Source: Desulfamplus sp. (GTDB taxonomy: Bacteria > Desulfobacterota > Desulfobacteria > Desulfobacterales > Desulfobacteraceae). Taken from it: a stretch of DNA of 43,486 bases. The translations under genes and the position numbers were made by a program. Location: positions 1 to 43,486 of the forward strand of contig JADFZO010000018.1 of the NCBI GenBank assembly GCA_015232465.1. Direction: 5' to 3'. The notes under the pieces are model-generated. The model was given only the letters and a program-made list of their open reading frames with translations. It had not been told where the DNA came from and did not search any database. This document shows, in pieces, positions 25,610 through 34,556 of the stretch (the first letter of the stretch is position 1; every line of letters starts with the position of its first letter).

Positions 25610-25711
25610 TATTGATGATAGTCTGTATAACTTTAAACCCACTATACACTTATAAATTATACTCGTGTAACTATGGCAGTGGAAAAATCTATACGTTTAA
25701 TATCATCAATA
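25610..25711. repeat. 11-bp perfect inverted repeats flanking the yqaE promoter region
   Basis: TATTGATGATA (25610-25620) and TATCATCAATA (25701-25711) are exact inverted copies 80 bases apart. The segment between them contains the best promoter candidate for yqaE. This is the longest gene-free stretch of the window (25557-25782) and holds nothing else recognisable. Confidence 0.55.
25656..25685 (-). promoter_or_regulatory. Possible sigma-70 promoter for yqaE
   Basis: On the minus strand TTTCCA (25685-25680) and a perfect TATAAT (25661-25656) are 18 bases apart. The leader to the yqaE start would be about 93 bases, long for such a small gene. Confidence 0.4.
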
Positions 25712-25745
25712 AAAATCAAACCTATAAAGTAAATTATCTCTTTTC

Positions 25746-25782
25746 AAAGTTATAATCAAGTTTTCTTAAAAATTATAACTTT
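25746..25782 (-). terminator. Terminator-like hairpin at the end of the ABC/DUF4340 operon
   Basis: AAAGTTATAAT (25746-25756) and ATTATAACTTT (25772-25782) are perfect 11-base inverted repeats with a 15-base loop, placed directly after the stop codon of the DUF4340 gene on the minus strand. The stem is AT-rich and lacks a clean T-run, so termination strength is uncertain. Confidence 0.4.
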
Positions 25783-26748
25783 TTACTGACTCTCTTGTTT
25801 GTCTTCAGAAGTTGGCTCTTCTTTTTTTATACCAAGTGCACTATCTATCTTTTCAACTATTTGGTTGCCATCATGAGTAGTTACAAAAAATGGGTAGATA
25901 CTCTCTGAGGATATGGCAGGATAGTTATCATTCTCATCTTTGGTGTAAATTACAAATGATAAATCTTTTTCTGGCTCCTCTTTTAAGGTAATTTTTGCAA
26001 TCTCCAAAATACCCTGTTGCCTAAACTCATCTTTATTATCTGAATCTGTAAAGCTGTGGCAACTTAGGTTTGAAAATGTGGTTAAAATGGTCTCAATAGC
26101 CTCTCCCTCCTCGTTAGTCTCTTCAGCTTCACCACTTGATACTGGTTTACCATCTTTGATTGCAAACTCTTTTATCTTATTGCCCTGTTTAATAGTAATT
26201 GCACTGATTTTGCCCTTATCAAAAGAGATGACCTTTTTATCTCTTAAATCTTGAAGGCTCTTATCAAAATCTTGGCGAAAGCTCTTTTCTGCATGATAGA
26301 CACTCTTATTTGTATCTAATCTTACAAAAGTGTGGCGAAAAGATGGAGCACTCTTACCTATTTCAAACTTTCTAACAGTTTCAGATTGCGATTTTGCCTC
26401 AACAGTGATTCTATTTTTTTCTTCCAACTCATAGGGGCTAAGATTTCCACTCTCAGAGACTAAAGCAGATAGTTTTAAAGATTTTATAAGATCAACCATC
26501 TTTGTAATGCTCTCTTGATTGGCTTTATAGCTTTTATCAGAGGCAGCATTAGCAACAGACCAGCTACCACCATTTTTTGATATTACTATATTCTTATCCC
26601 CTTTTTGCACTGTAATTTCAGTTATATCAGAGCCGTTAATTTCAGGAATTGATGGAAGTGTGTAGTTATCCCTATCTGTTTTATTGGTTAGAATATAGGC
26701 TGATAGAGCAATAATTATCAGCCCAAGTATGATATACTCTTTTTTCAT
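25783..26748 (-). CDS. DUF4340-domain membrane-anchored protein
   Basis: 321 residues: an N-terminal anchor (about 5-22) and a long extracytoplasmic part of the DUF4340 type, with beta-rich repeated units such as DITEITVQKGDKNIVISKNG and ISAITIKQGNKIKEFAIKDG. The C-terminus is Glu/Lys-rich. It is the last gene of a four-gene unit, 35 bases after the GldG homologue with AAAGGAGGA as ribosome-binding site. DUF4340 genes are commonly found with this ABC cassette, so it is probably an accessory protein of the transporter. No biochemical function is established. Confidence 0.82.
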   Translation of the reverse strand: MKKEYIILGLIIIALSAYILTNKTDRDNYTLPSIPEINGSDITEITVQKGDKNIVISKNGGSWSVANAASDKSYKANQESITKMVDLIKSLKLSALVSESGNLSPYELEEKNRITVEAKSQSETVRKFEIGKSAPSFRHTFVRLDTNKSVYHAEKSFRQDFDKSLQDLRDKKVISFDKGKISAITIKQGNKIKEFAIKDGKPVSSGEAEETNEEGEAIETILTTFSNLSCHSFTDSDNKDEFRQQGILEIAKITLKEEPEKDLSFVIYTKDENDNYPAISSESIYPFFVTTHDGNQIVEKIDSALGIKKEEPTSEDKQESQ

Positions 26749-26783
26749 TATTGATTTGTCCTCCTTTACAATCTCTACTTAAC

Positions 26784-29150
26784 CTATTTTTCAAACTGAA
26801 GTTTAATAGCTTTTTTTCTTGAGGCTCTTTTTGCCCAAACACCAAAACCAAACAGAATCACCAAAATTGGAAGAGCTGCAATGTTAAACACCTTAATAAA
26901 GGTTCTTGCTATTGGTGATGTCTCCTCAAGAGGATTTAGTGTCTGAATCTTGCTTCTCATAGCTGCAATATCATCTTTGTCGTTAAGATGATCAATAATA
27001 TTGAGCAAAAAGGTTGCGTTAGTGCTTCTGCCCTCAGGGTCAAGCATGTTATCTTGAAGTATGGCAGAGCAGGCTATAACAAAAATTTTAGCTGGCTTTC
27101 CCTTTGTTATGATGCTGTTTTCAACCTCTATCTTTGCTATCTCATCTTTATTCTCTTTAACAATTTTTTGCTTCATATCATCTGTATTGCTTTCAGCAAT
27201 CTCGCCCTTTTTATCTGGTGCATCTATATCTATATTCTCATTAATCGCCTCTTTAGCCTCATCTTTTTCATTATCTTTGTCATCGCTGCTTTTTGTTGGC
27301 TTTTGCGGAATCGGCTTTCCTGCAAAGTAGCTTTTAAATTCACCATTTAGCATATAGGCAAGTGGATATGACTTCATCTTTGAGCTATCTGACGGTGGAT
27401 TTATAATAAACATTGGATTTAGATTTATATTCCCCTCCATAAGCCATGACTTTTCTGATGATGAAAATAGCTTTGTGGCTTTAATTGCATTTTGCTCAAC
27501 CTGTTTTTCATCTAACTCTAAGGGCGATATTTTCATAGCAATAATACCCTTGATGTTGTTCATGTAGGCAGGTGTGTTGTTGATATTTGCATCTTTAATA
27601 ATTGGAGCAAAATAGATTTTCTGTTCTCCTCCTCCTTGATTTTGTGGCATCTGCTGTTTGTAGCAGTTATCATCAAGAATATAGGAGTTATCAATTTTGA
27701 TGCCGTAGTGGTTTAAGAGCCTTTCAAGTCCTGTATCTATTGGAATAAATTGAGGACCACCCCCAAAACCAAACTGCTGGCTTGACATTATCTCGTTAAA
27801 TGTATCTATAAAAAATGCGATATTTGTCCCTCTCATCAACGCCTGATCAATCAAAAATAGCTCATAATCTGAAAATGGCTCAGTAGGTCGTGCAATAATC
27901 AAAGTTTTAAGCCCATCTGGTATTGGCTTACTTTTAGATATAGGCACTGCTGAGGGAATGTCGTCCGTCTTTAAATTGATGCTCTGGATTGAGTAACGCT
28001 GTGATATAAGGTGGTTAAAGGCTCTCATTGAACTTTGCTGCTGCCCTTGCATCATTGCCAGATTTGTATCCATAAGCGTATGAGTGCCGTAATCTGCAAG
28101 GTATCCAATATCCTCATTAATGCCTATCATGGTCTCCATTGTCTGTGTAAAAAGCCCCTCAAGCGACGCTGGATCAACCATCTGATATGTTGTGCCAATA
28201 ATCGGAATATTTATTGTGCTAATAAGGTTTGTGGTTTTAACTCTATCTTTATACTCCATAACAATTGAGGCAACGCCGCTACCTGCTTCAATAGCTTTTT
28301 GAGGTATTTGGGGCCACTTCATCACCATAAGGTTATACTTTTTAGATAGCTCATCAAGTGTGCTGTTTGAGCCAGCATTTAAACCAACATTTGGATCAAT
28401 ATATTTATAATCAACCTTATCAAGGCTTCTGATGTTGAGCCTCTCAACAACCTTTTCAATCAGCTTAGGCATCTCTGAAATCTCATCAAGACCCATTAAA
28501 GGTGCTACATTTTCAAGCGATGATGAGAGATAAAGTGTTATTTTAATCTTCTCATCAAGTGCAAGAAGGGCACTCACCTTGTTGTTGAGCTTTTGAATTG
28601 CAGATGTCAATGTGTATTCAAGAGCATCTGTTGATGTTATGGCTGGGATTTTTTCAATCATATCACCATGAATAATCACAAGCCCCATGTATGCTTGCTG
28701 AAATTTTACCTCATCATTTTCAATCACCCTGATTTGAACAGGAGATATTCCATAATCTTCTGCCATATCGCGGTTGATGTTGGTCTGCTCTGTAACTCCA
28801 GCATCTGTAGCTGTAACATCGTAAAATTTGTAGTTAAATACTTTTCCCCCTTTAGCAGCATACTCCTCAAGGAGATCGCGAAGGTAACGCTCTGTGTTAT
28901 TGTGAGGTGCTGGTAGATTTTTGGTAAAAAAGACCTTGATTGTAAGAGGCTCAGATAGAGTTGATACAACTTTTTTGCTGGCATCTGATATTGAGTATAT
29001 CTTGTTTGCTGTAAGATCAGCCCTAAAAAATAGGGTTACACCAGCAATATTCACAAGAGCGACAACAACCATATAGATCAAAAATTTAAACCACACCCCT
29101 CTTTTATTAACCCCTTTTGCTAAAACCGTTTTATTTTTAAAATTGCTCAT
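26784..29150 (-). CDS. GldG-family ABC transporter auxiliary protein
   Basis: 788-residue membrane protein of the Gldg/ABC_transp_aux type. TM1 lies at about 23-43, then a large periplasmic region starts with LTANKIYSISDASKKVVSTL (46-65), a hallmark of the family. A low-complexity Lys/Asp/Glu stretch lies near 605-665 and a C-terminal TM near 755-775 ends in basic residues. In Bacteroidota GldG works with GldA and GldF and is tied to gliding; in other phyla the same cassette occurs without gliding genes, and its substrate is unknown. It starts 15 bases after the permease gene with AAGGAG upstream, so it belongs to the same operon. Confidence 0.85.
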   Translation of the reverse strand: MSNFKNKTVLAKGVNKRGVWFKFLIYMVVVALVNIAGVTLFFRADLTANKIYSISDASKKVVSTLSEPLTIKVFFTKNLPAPHNNTERYLRDLLEEYAAKGGKVFNYKFYDVTATDAGVTEQTNINRDMAEDYGISPVQIRVIENDEVKFQQAYMGLVIIHGDMIEKIPAITSTDALEYTLTSAIQKLNNKVSALLALDEKIKITLYLSSSLENVAPLMGLDEISEMPKLIEKVVERLNIRSLDKVDYKYIDPNVGLNAGSNSTLDELSKKYNLMVMKWPQIPQKAIEAGSGVASIVMEYKDRVKTTNLISTINIPIIGTTYQMVDPASLEGLFTQTMETMIGINEDIGYLADYGTHTLMDTNLAMMQGQQQSSMRAFNHLISQRYSIQSINLKTDDIPSAVPISKSKPIPDGLKTLIIARPTEPFSDYELFLIDQALMRGTNIAFFIDTFNEIMSSQQFGFGGGPQFIPIDTGLERLLNHYGIKIDNSYILDDNCYKQQMPQNQGGGEQKIYFAPIIKDANINNTPAYMNNIKGIIAMKISPLELDEKQVEQNAIKATKLFSSSEKSWLMEGNINLNPMFIINPPSDSSKMKSYPLAYMLNGEFKSYFAGKPIPQKPTKSSDDKDNEKDEAKEAINENIDIDAPDKKGEIAESNTDDMKQKIVKENKDEIAKIEVENSIITKGKPAKIFVIACSAILQDNMLDPEGRSTNATFLLNIIDHLNDKDDIAAMRSKIQTLNPLEETSPIARTFIKVFNIAALPILVILFGFGVWAKRASRKKAIKLQFEK

Positions 29151-29165
29151 AATTACGAATGCTCC

Positions 29166-29870
29166 TTAATTTTTCTCCTGCATCACAATATAAGTTCCAA
29201 AAAGCCCTATAAAGATCACACTTAGAAAATAGAGAATATCTCTTGAATCTATCACCCCTTTGGCTATGCTCTGAAAATGGGAATCAGCACCAAAAAAGGC
29301 TATAATTTCAGTAATAGATGGGGGGACAAAAAAGAGAAGTTGATCAATAATGGTCAAGACAAAGCAGATTGCAGCCCCAATTATAAAAGCCACAATCTGA
29401 TTGCGGGTTAATGATGATGAAAATAGTCCAACAGCACAAAATCCCCCTGAAAGAAAAAGTGCACCAATATACCCTCCAACCACTGGCCCTGGATCAATCT
29501 CTCCAATAAATGAGATAAAAATAGGATAAGATAGTGTTGGAAAGAGCATACAGGCTGAAAAGAGTGTTGCTGCTAAAAATTTGCCAACTACAATATCAGT
29601 AAACGATACTGGCATGGTTAGCAAAATCTCGTAAGAGCCAACATTAACCTCTTCAGAAAATAGACGCATAGTTACTGCTGGTATCACAAATGCAAATATG
29701 ATTGGCAGCATGGAGAAAAAATTTCTCATATTTGCAGTGTCAAACAAAAAAAATGTGGAGAAGAAAAACCAACCAGTTACAACAAGAAATATCGAAATTA
29801 CAATGTATGCAATAGGAGAGATAAAGTAATCTTTAAACTCTTTAACTGCTATGTTTATAATCTGTTTCAT
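29166..29870 (-). CDS. ABC transporter permease (GldF-like, ABC-2 type)
   Basis: Inner-membrane permease of 234 residues with six hydrophobic segments. It starts with IAVKEFKDYFISPIAYIV, typical for GldF/NosY-like ABC-2 permeases, and has the RLFSEEVNVGSYEILLTMPVS segment that normally contacts the ATPase. The length matches a single six-helix subunit. It lies 69 bases after the ATPase and 15 bases before the GldG homologue. It most likely dimerises and pairs with the ATPase at 29940-30884. Confidence 0.87.
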   Translation of the reverse strand: MKQIINIAVKEFKDYFISPIAYIVISIFLVVTGWFFFSTFFLFDTANMRNFFSMLPIIFAFVIPAVTMRLFSEEVNVGSYEILLTMPVSFTDIVVGKFLAATLFSACMLFPTLSYPIFISFIGEIDPGPVVGGYIGALFLSGGFCAVGLFSSSLTRNQIVAFIIGAAICFVLTIIDQLLFFVPPSITEIIAFFGADSHFQSIAKGVIDSRDILYFLSVIFIGLFGTYIVMQEKN

Positions 29871-29939
29871 TGTTAGTTTCCTAAAAGTTTATTGTTTTAA
29901 ATTATTGCTTTAATTTTAATGGGTTAAATATCTAATCAT

Positions 29940-30884
29940 CTAATCGCCTTTTGTAAGTTCATGGAATATACTCTCAAGTGTCTGAGATTTTTGGGTCAAT
30001 TGAGCAATAATCCAATCTCTCTCTTTTATTTTAAGATATATATCTCTTCTTAAATCTTTTGAAGAGCTGCTATATATATCAAAAGATACCAAATTCTTTT
30101 CTGCCGACTCTTTTGTAATAACATCTATCTCAGTTGTAAGGCTCTTTAGGTGGTTCACCACTTGATCTGAATCTACACCGTCAGAATACAAAGATAGTTG
30201 AATATTGGAGTTTGATGATGCACGATTTTTTAGCGTTTGGGTCGAGTCATCAGCAACAATCTTGCCTTTGTTAATAATAACAATACGGTCGCAAGTTGCC
30301 TCTGCTTCGCTTAAAATATGGGTTGAAAAGATTATTGTCTTCTCCTTTCCGATTCTCTTTATAATCTGCCTTATTTCAGCAATCTGGTTGGGATCAAGAC
30401 CTGATGTTGGCTCATCTAAAATCAAAATTTCAGGATCGCTCATCATTGCGTGTGCAAGTCCAACCCTCTGCTTTAAACCCTTTGAAAGCTCATAGATTGA
30501 TTTGTGCATGATGCTCGATAGCCCACAAAGCTCAGATAGCTCTTTAAGCCTTGATTGAATATGCTCGTTTTTAATTTTTCTTATTTTTGCAACATAGCAA
30601 AGATAGTCATAAACCAGCATGTTGTGGTATAGCGGTGCAGATTCTGGTAGATAACCAATAAGCTCTTTTACCTTTAAGCTATCATCTAAAATAGATATAT
30701 TTTTGACTAAAATATCGCCAGCAGTTGGCTTAAAAAAGCCTGTTAGCATTCTTAAAGTTGTTGTCTTTCCAGCACCATTTGGTCCAAGAAGTCCAAGAAT
30801 CTCACCGTTTTTAATCTCAAGATTGATTCCATCAACCGCACAAAAGCTATCATAATATTTGGTCAGATTTTTGACCTGTATCAC
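29940..30884 (-). CDS. ABC transporter ATP-binding protein (GldA-like)
   Basis: ATPase of 314 residues with Walker A GPNGAGKTT (34-42), the signature region LSKGLKQR (133-140) and Walker B LILDEPTSGLDP (154-165), followed by an H-loop (FSTHIL). A C-terminal extension of about 90 residues is typical of the GldA/NatA-like subfamily. The start is GTG after AAAGGAGGAG. It is the first gene of the ABC cassette. The stop codon lies in a short tandem repeat (TCTAATCA/TCTAATCG at 29931-29946). Confidence 0.9.
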   Translation of the reverse strand: MIQVKNLTKYYDSFCAVDGINLEIKNGEILGLLGPNGAGKTTTLRMLTGFFKPTAGDILVKNISILDDSLKVKELIGYLPESAPLYHNMLVYDYLCYVAKIRKIKNEHIQSRLKELSELCGLSSIMHKSIYELSKGLKQRVGLAHAMMSDPEILILDEPTSGLDPNQIAEIRQIIKRIGKEKTIIFSTHILSEAEATCDRIVIINKGKIVADDSTQTLKNRASSNSNIQLSLYSDGVDSDQVVNHLKSLTTEIDVITKESAEKNLVSFDIYSSSSKDLRRDIYLKIKERDWIIAQLTQKSQTLESIFHELTKGD

Positions 30885-30990
30885 AACTCCTCCTTTACAT
30901 ATAACTCTGTTGTTTTAATATGTTATAAAAATATGCCTTATAAATATTTAATGGCAATAATGCAAAAAAATATAAGTAAAAAATCTCAAT

Positions 30991-31033
30991 TTTAAAGAGC
31001 TTGTTTTAAAATTTTTAAAATTTAAAGAGCTTG
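30991..31033. repeat. 13-bp direct repeat spanning the stop codon of the RHH-like gene
   Basis: TTTAAAGAGCTTG occurs at 30991-31003 and again at 31021-31033, 30 bases apart. The second copy contains the last codons and stop of the gene at 31022-31654. The rest of the 137-base gap is AT-rich and shows no clear promoter. Confidence 0.6.
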
Positions 31034-31654
31034 ATCGCTTACTTGCAGAGGTTGATAGCTCTCAATAATTGCACTCTTTTCAATAAACGATGCAAGTTCT
31101 TGCATAGTTCTTGACAATCCACCCATTGATTTTTCAAGATTTTGGCAAAATGGATCCCCTGCTCCTAAGCTCTGTCTTGATTTTTCAAGAAGAGCTTTGC
31201 CAGCCTCCCAATGGAGACAAAGCTCATTAAACAGCTCTTTTCTCTTCCCATGCCTTTTTTTCTCTGCAAGGATAACAGATTCAAGTTTTCTGATTGAGTA
31301 TTCAACTAAAGCGTCCCTTGGCGTGTCGTGATCCTTTGCTATCAGCTCTAAAATATCAAGAGTTTTTCTGCTTAGAACAAAGGTCTTTTGCACCCTGTTT
31401 ATCTGTTTAAATTGGCGTAATCTTAGGCTCTCTGCAATATCATTCAACGATTTTACATCATCTATCAAATGATCAAAAAGAGATTTTTGCTTAATCCCAA
31501 GATGGATAGCAACAAGGCTTAACGAATCAATCGCTTTTTCAGAGAGCTTAAAAGTTGCCCTTACAGATTGCTTCCCCCTTAAATCAAGTTCAACTGATGC
31601 TCCTCCTGAAAATATCTCTTCTGAATTTGAGTCTTGACTATTTTTGTTTGTCAT
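31022..31654 (-). CDS. Tandem ribbon-helix-helix-like protein (hypothetical)
   Basis: I do not recognise a named family for this 210-residue protein. It contains two similar segments of about 36 residues. The first is about 31-66 (VRATFKLSEKAIDSLSLVAI and following) and the second about 87-123 (VQKTFVLSRKTLDILELIAK and following). Each has a short beta strand then two helices, the layout of ribbon-helix-helix DNA-binding units. A helical C-terminal third follows. A single chain with two such units could bind DNA without dimerising. GGGGG lies about 7 bases before the ATG. It sits between the YdjM-like gene and the ABC cassette on the same strand, so it might regulate either; this is inference. 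Confidence 0.55.
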   Translation of the reverse strand: MTNKNSQDSNSEEIFSGGASVELDLRGKQSVRATFKLSEKAIDSLSLVAIHLGIKQKSLFDHLIDDVKSLNDIAESLRLRQFKQINRVQKTFVLSRKTLDILELIAKDHDTPRDALVEYSIRKLESVILAEKKRHGKRKELFNELCLHWEAGKALLEKSRQSLGAGDPFCQNLEKSMGGLSRTMQELASFIEKSAIIESYQPLQVSDQAL

Positions 31655-31818
31655 GGCAGCCCCCTGTTTTTTTATCAGCTTTAATTTAACAATCAGTTAA
31701 TGTTTTTAATATCTCATTATTAAATTTCATGGAAGCAAAATAATCATAAAAAGAGATTTTGAAGTGTCGTAGCTTATCTTCAAGGGGAGAAAAGGGGGGA
31801 CAAAAATTATGTGCAATC

Positions 31819-32583
31819 TCAATCTAAAAACTTCATAAGCTCTAAGATTCGTGCACCTAAGATTAAAACAATCAGATAGAGAAAAGTTGTTCCAACTGCT
31901 GATTTAGAGCGAAATTTTAATGCTGTGCCAGCAGATTTTTTAAATTTTGGAATAAATCCATATTTAAGGTTTATTGAGTTCATCTCATCAAGCAAAAGGT
32001 GAGTTAAACAGCCCACAAATATCGAAACTCCAACTGCAATTGCCATCTTTTTACCAGACGGGATAAATATCAAAACTCCAGCTTCAGCAGATAAAATAGC
32101 AAACGGTATGCTGTGCATGATGCCTCTATGGATAGTCAAGCGTTTGACAATCTCACAAATGACATATCTTATAAAAAGATATGAAACAACAAAATATGTG
32201 ATGATAAATTCAGGTGTGAGCTCCTCAAAACTTGGGAACGGGCTAATATTAGATGGAAATAGTTTAAAATTTTCTGACAACAACATCAGTTTTGTTAAAT
32301 AGTCAAAACCTGCCTCAATATATGGGATAATAAAGAGCCATATAATTGAAATATCTTTAAAAAATAGAACAGGCACAATCATAGATAAAAGGGTGAAAAG
32401 CATTGAAAAGGGTCGGCTTGTATCGCTATCAAGGTCTGGTAGCAATCCGCCAATAGTGCCTGTAAGAAAGATGCCAGTAAGCTGCGTTGATGTAAAACTT
32501 GAGGGGTATGCTAACATAAAACAGGCGGAAGTTGCGGCTCCTGCAACCATTCCGCCGTAAAGATGTGTTTTAAATCCAGACAT
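31819..32583 (-). CDS. YdjM-like membrane-bound metal-dependent hydrolase
   Basis: Polytopic membrane protein of 254 residues with the LexA-regulated YdjM/PF04307 pattern: an N-terminal His (KTHLYGGMVAG), GGLLPDLDSDTSR, HRGIMHSIPF and THLLLDEMNS, which together supply the predicted metal ligands. About six hydrophobic segments are visible. It begins 12 bases after ribBA and is probably the last gene of that operon, in the place where ribH would be expected. Its substrate is unknown. The 164 bases downstream, up to the RHH-like gene, hold a purine-rich stretch and weak inverted repeats but no gene. Confidence 0.8.
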   Translation of the reverse strand: MSGFKTHLYGGMVAGAATSACFMLAYPSSFTSTQLTGIFLTGTIGGLLPDLDSDTSRPFSMLFTLLSMIVPVLFFKDISIIWLFIIPYIEAGFDYLTKLMLLSENFKLFPSNISPFPSFEELTPEFIITYFVVSYLFIRYVICEIVKRLTIHRGIMHSIPFAILSAEAGVLIFIPSGKKMAIAVGVSIFVGCLTHLLLDEMNSINLKYGFIPKFKKSAGTALKFRSKSAVGTTFLYLIVLILGARILELMKFLD

Positions 32584-32595
32584 ATCTACTTTTTA

Positions 32596-33816
32596 TTAAG
32601 CAAGGTCAGTTGTGCACTCTTTAAAGATATGCCCCATTTTAAGCTGTTTACATTTTAAATAGCCTTTATTGTATTTGTTTGGTTGAATCTCAATAGGAAC
32701 CTGCTCAACAATGCTTAAACCATAACCTTCGAGACCAATCATCTTTGTTGGGTTGTTAGTCATAAGACGCATCTTTCTGATGCCCAAATCTGCTAAAATC
32801 TGTGCTCCAATGCCGTAATCTCTCATATCTGCTTTAAATCCAAGCTGAATATTTGCCTCTACTGTATCGCAACCTCTATTTTGAAGCTCATAAGCCTTTA
32901 GTTTATTGACAAGCCCAATTCCTCGCCCCTCTTGACGCAGATAGACAATAACACCGCTTCCAGCCTCATCAATCATTCGCATTGCCTTATGAAGCTGTGC
33001 TGCACAATCGCACCGCATTGAGCCAAAAATATCGCCAGTCATGCACTCTGAGTGAACCCTTACCAAAGTTGGTTTTTCAGGGTTAATGTCACCTTTTACC
33101 ATTGCTATATGGGTTAAATTATCTAAATCGTTTTCATAAGCAATAATTTTAAAATCTCCGCCAAATTCAGTTGGTATAGTGCTTTGGGCAGCTTTTCTGA
33201 CAAAAGATTCAGTTCTTAAGCGATAGGCAACAAGATCAGCAATTGTGCAGATTCCAATGCCGTGTAGTTCGCTAAATTTCTCAAGAGATGGCATTCGTGC
33301 CATTGTGCCATCGTCGTCCATAATCTCGCAGATGACCCCTGCTGGTTTGCATCCAGCAAGTTTTGCAAGATCAACAGAGCCTTCAGTCTGACCAATTCTA
33401 ACCATAACACCGCCATCTTTTGCCCTTAATGGAAAAATATGACCGGGTCTTGCAAGATCATCAGCAGTTGTGCCATCTGCAACAGCGACCTGAATTGTGG
33501 TTGCCCTATCAGCAGCCGAGATTCCTGTTGTAACCCCGCGCTTAGCCTCAATTGAGACTGTAAATCCAGTTCCGAACTGAGATGTGTTATCTTTAACCAT
33601 TAAGGGCAAACCAAGCCTGTCTGCCATCTCGCCAGTCATAGAGAGGCAAATCAGACCTCTTCCATATTTTGCCATAAAGTTAATAGCCTCTGGCGTAACA
33701 GCCTCAGCAGCCATAGTGAGATCGCCCTCATTTTCACGATCTTCATCATCAACCAAAATGACCATTTTACCAGCTTTTATATCTTCAATAGCCTGTTCAA
33801 TTGTAATGTGCGGCAT
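32596..33816 (-). CDS. ribBA: Bifunctional 3,4-dihydroxy-2-butanone-4-phosphate synthase / GTP cyclohydrolase II
   Basis: Supplies both riboflavin precursors, from ribulose 5-phosphate and from GTP. The 406 residues divide into RibB (1-~200), with acidic metal site [10 protein letters not shown] (23-32) and [11 protein letters not shown] (126-136), and RibA (~205-406), with zinc cysteines C258, C269 and C271 and [11 protein letters not shown] (292-302). Key residues of both halves appear intact, so both activities are likely. It lies 57 bases after ribE. No FMN riboswitch fold was recognised upstream. In related genomes ribH and nusB follow, but here the next gene is a YdjM-like protein. Confidence 0.95.
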   Translation of the reverse strand: MPHITIEQAIEDIKAGKMVILVDDEDRENEGDLTMAAEAVTPEAINFMAKYGRGLICLSMTGEMADRLGLPLMVKDNTSQFGTGFTVSIEAKRGVTTGISAADRATTIQVAVADGTTADDLARPGHIFPLRAKDGGVMVRIGQTEGSVDLAKLAGCKPAGVICEIMDDDGTMARMPSLEKFSELHGIGICTIADLVAYRLRTESFVRKAAQSTIPTEFGGDFKIIAYENDLDNLTHIAMVKGDINPEKPTLVRVHSECMTGDIFGSMRCDCAAQLHKAMRMIDEAGSGVIVYLRQEGRGIGLVNKLKAYELQNRGCDTVEANIQLGFKADMRDYGIGAQILADLGIRKMRLMTNNPTKMIGLEGYGLSIVEQVPIEIQPNKYNKGYLKCKQLKMGHIFKECTTDLA

Positions 33817-33873
33817 TTTTTTTATCTTTTAACTCCTTAAAAATACTAAAAACTTAATGAATAAAAACCTATT

Positions 33874-34545
33874 TTATAAAAAACCATTTTTAGCCAACAG
33901 TGCCATACTAATATCTTTAGCAGAACCACTTTTTTTATAAGAACCCTCGCCTAAATTAGCTGATTGCAAAAACTTTTTAACATATTTTCCAAGCATATCT
34001 GTCTCAATATTGACCTCATCTCCAACATCTTTAAAACCTATTGTCGTAATAGATGCAGTGTGGGGAATTATGCTAACTTCAAAGTCAGTGTCAGAGCATC
34101 GGTTAATGGTAAGGCTAATACCATCAATAGCAACCGAGCCTTTAGTTATCATCTCTGATGCAAGCTGCCGAGAAACTTCAATAGAGACAATAACTGCATT
34201 GCTATTTTTCTGCTTTGATTTAATTGTGCCTGTTCCGTCAATATGCCCAGATACAAGGTGTCCATCTAACCTATCAGAGAGTCTTAACGCCCTTTCAAGA
34301 TTTACCCTTGAACCTGATTGAAGTTTTTTAAATGTTGTACGAGATACAGTTTCAGGTGCCATATCAACGGAAAAAGAGTATCTCTCAAGCGTTACAGCAG
34401 TCAGACAAGCACCATTTACAGCAATAGAATCACCAATTTTGCTCTGTGATAGATCAATTTCAGTCTCAATGGTGAGAATCTTACCCTCGCCCTTAGGCAA
34501 AATTTTTCTTAAAATACCAAATCCTTCAATTATTCCTGTGAACAT
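33874..34545 (-). CDS. ribE: Riboflavin synthase alpha chain
   Basis: Dismutates two lumazines to riboflavin. The 223-residue protein has the diagnostic start MFTGIIEGFG and two tandem lumazine-binding halves, the first with NGACLTAV and the second with LVSGHIDGTG and DGISLTIN. The C-terminus carries about 25 extra residues (LGEGSYKKSGSAKDISMALL). It lies 11 bases after ribD in the rib cluster. Its stop region shows an imperfect direct repeat (AAACCTATTTTA / AAACCATTTTTA). Confidence 0.94.
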   Translation of the reverse strand: MFTGIIEGFGILRKILPKGEGKILTIETEIDLSQSKIGDSIAVNGACLTAVTLERYSFSVDMAPETVSRTTFKKLQSGSRVNLERALRLSDRLDGHLVSGHIDGTGTIKSKQKNSNAVIVSIEVSRQLASEMITKGSVAIDGISLTINRCSDTDFEVSIIPHTASITTIGFKDVGDEVNIETDMLGKYVKKFLQSANLGEGSYKKSGSAKDISMALLAKNGFL

Positions 34546-34556
34546 GCTTAAAACCT

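Noticed and set aside
27061..27350. Open frames opposite the GldG-type gene
   Set aside because: They lie opposite a low-complexity Lys/Glu/Asp region whose complement is naturally open; no start signals are present.
31655..31818. Small RNA or G-quadruplex at the purine-rich stretch (31783-31801)
   Set aside because: Only two G-runs are present and the 6-bp inverted repeat nearby (31759-31764/31778-31783) is too weak to support an RNA gene.
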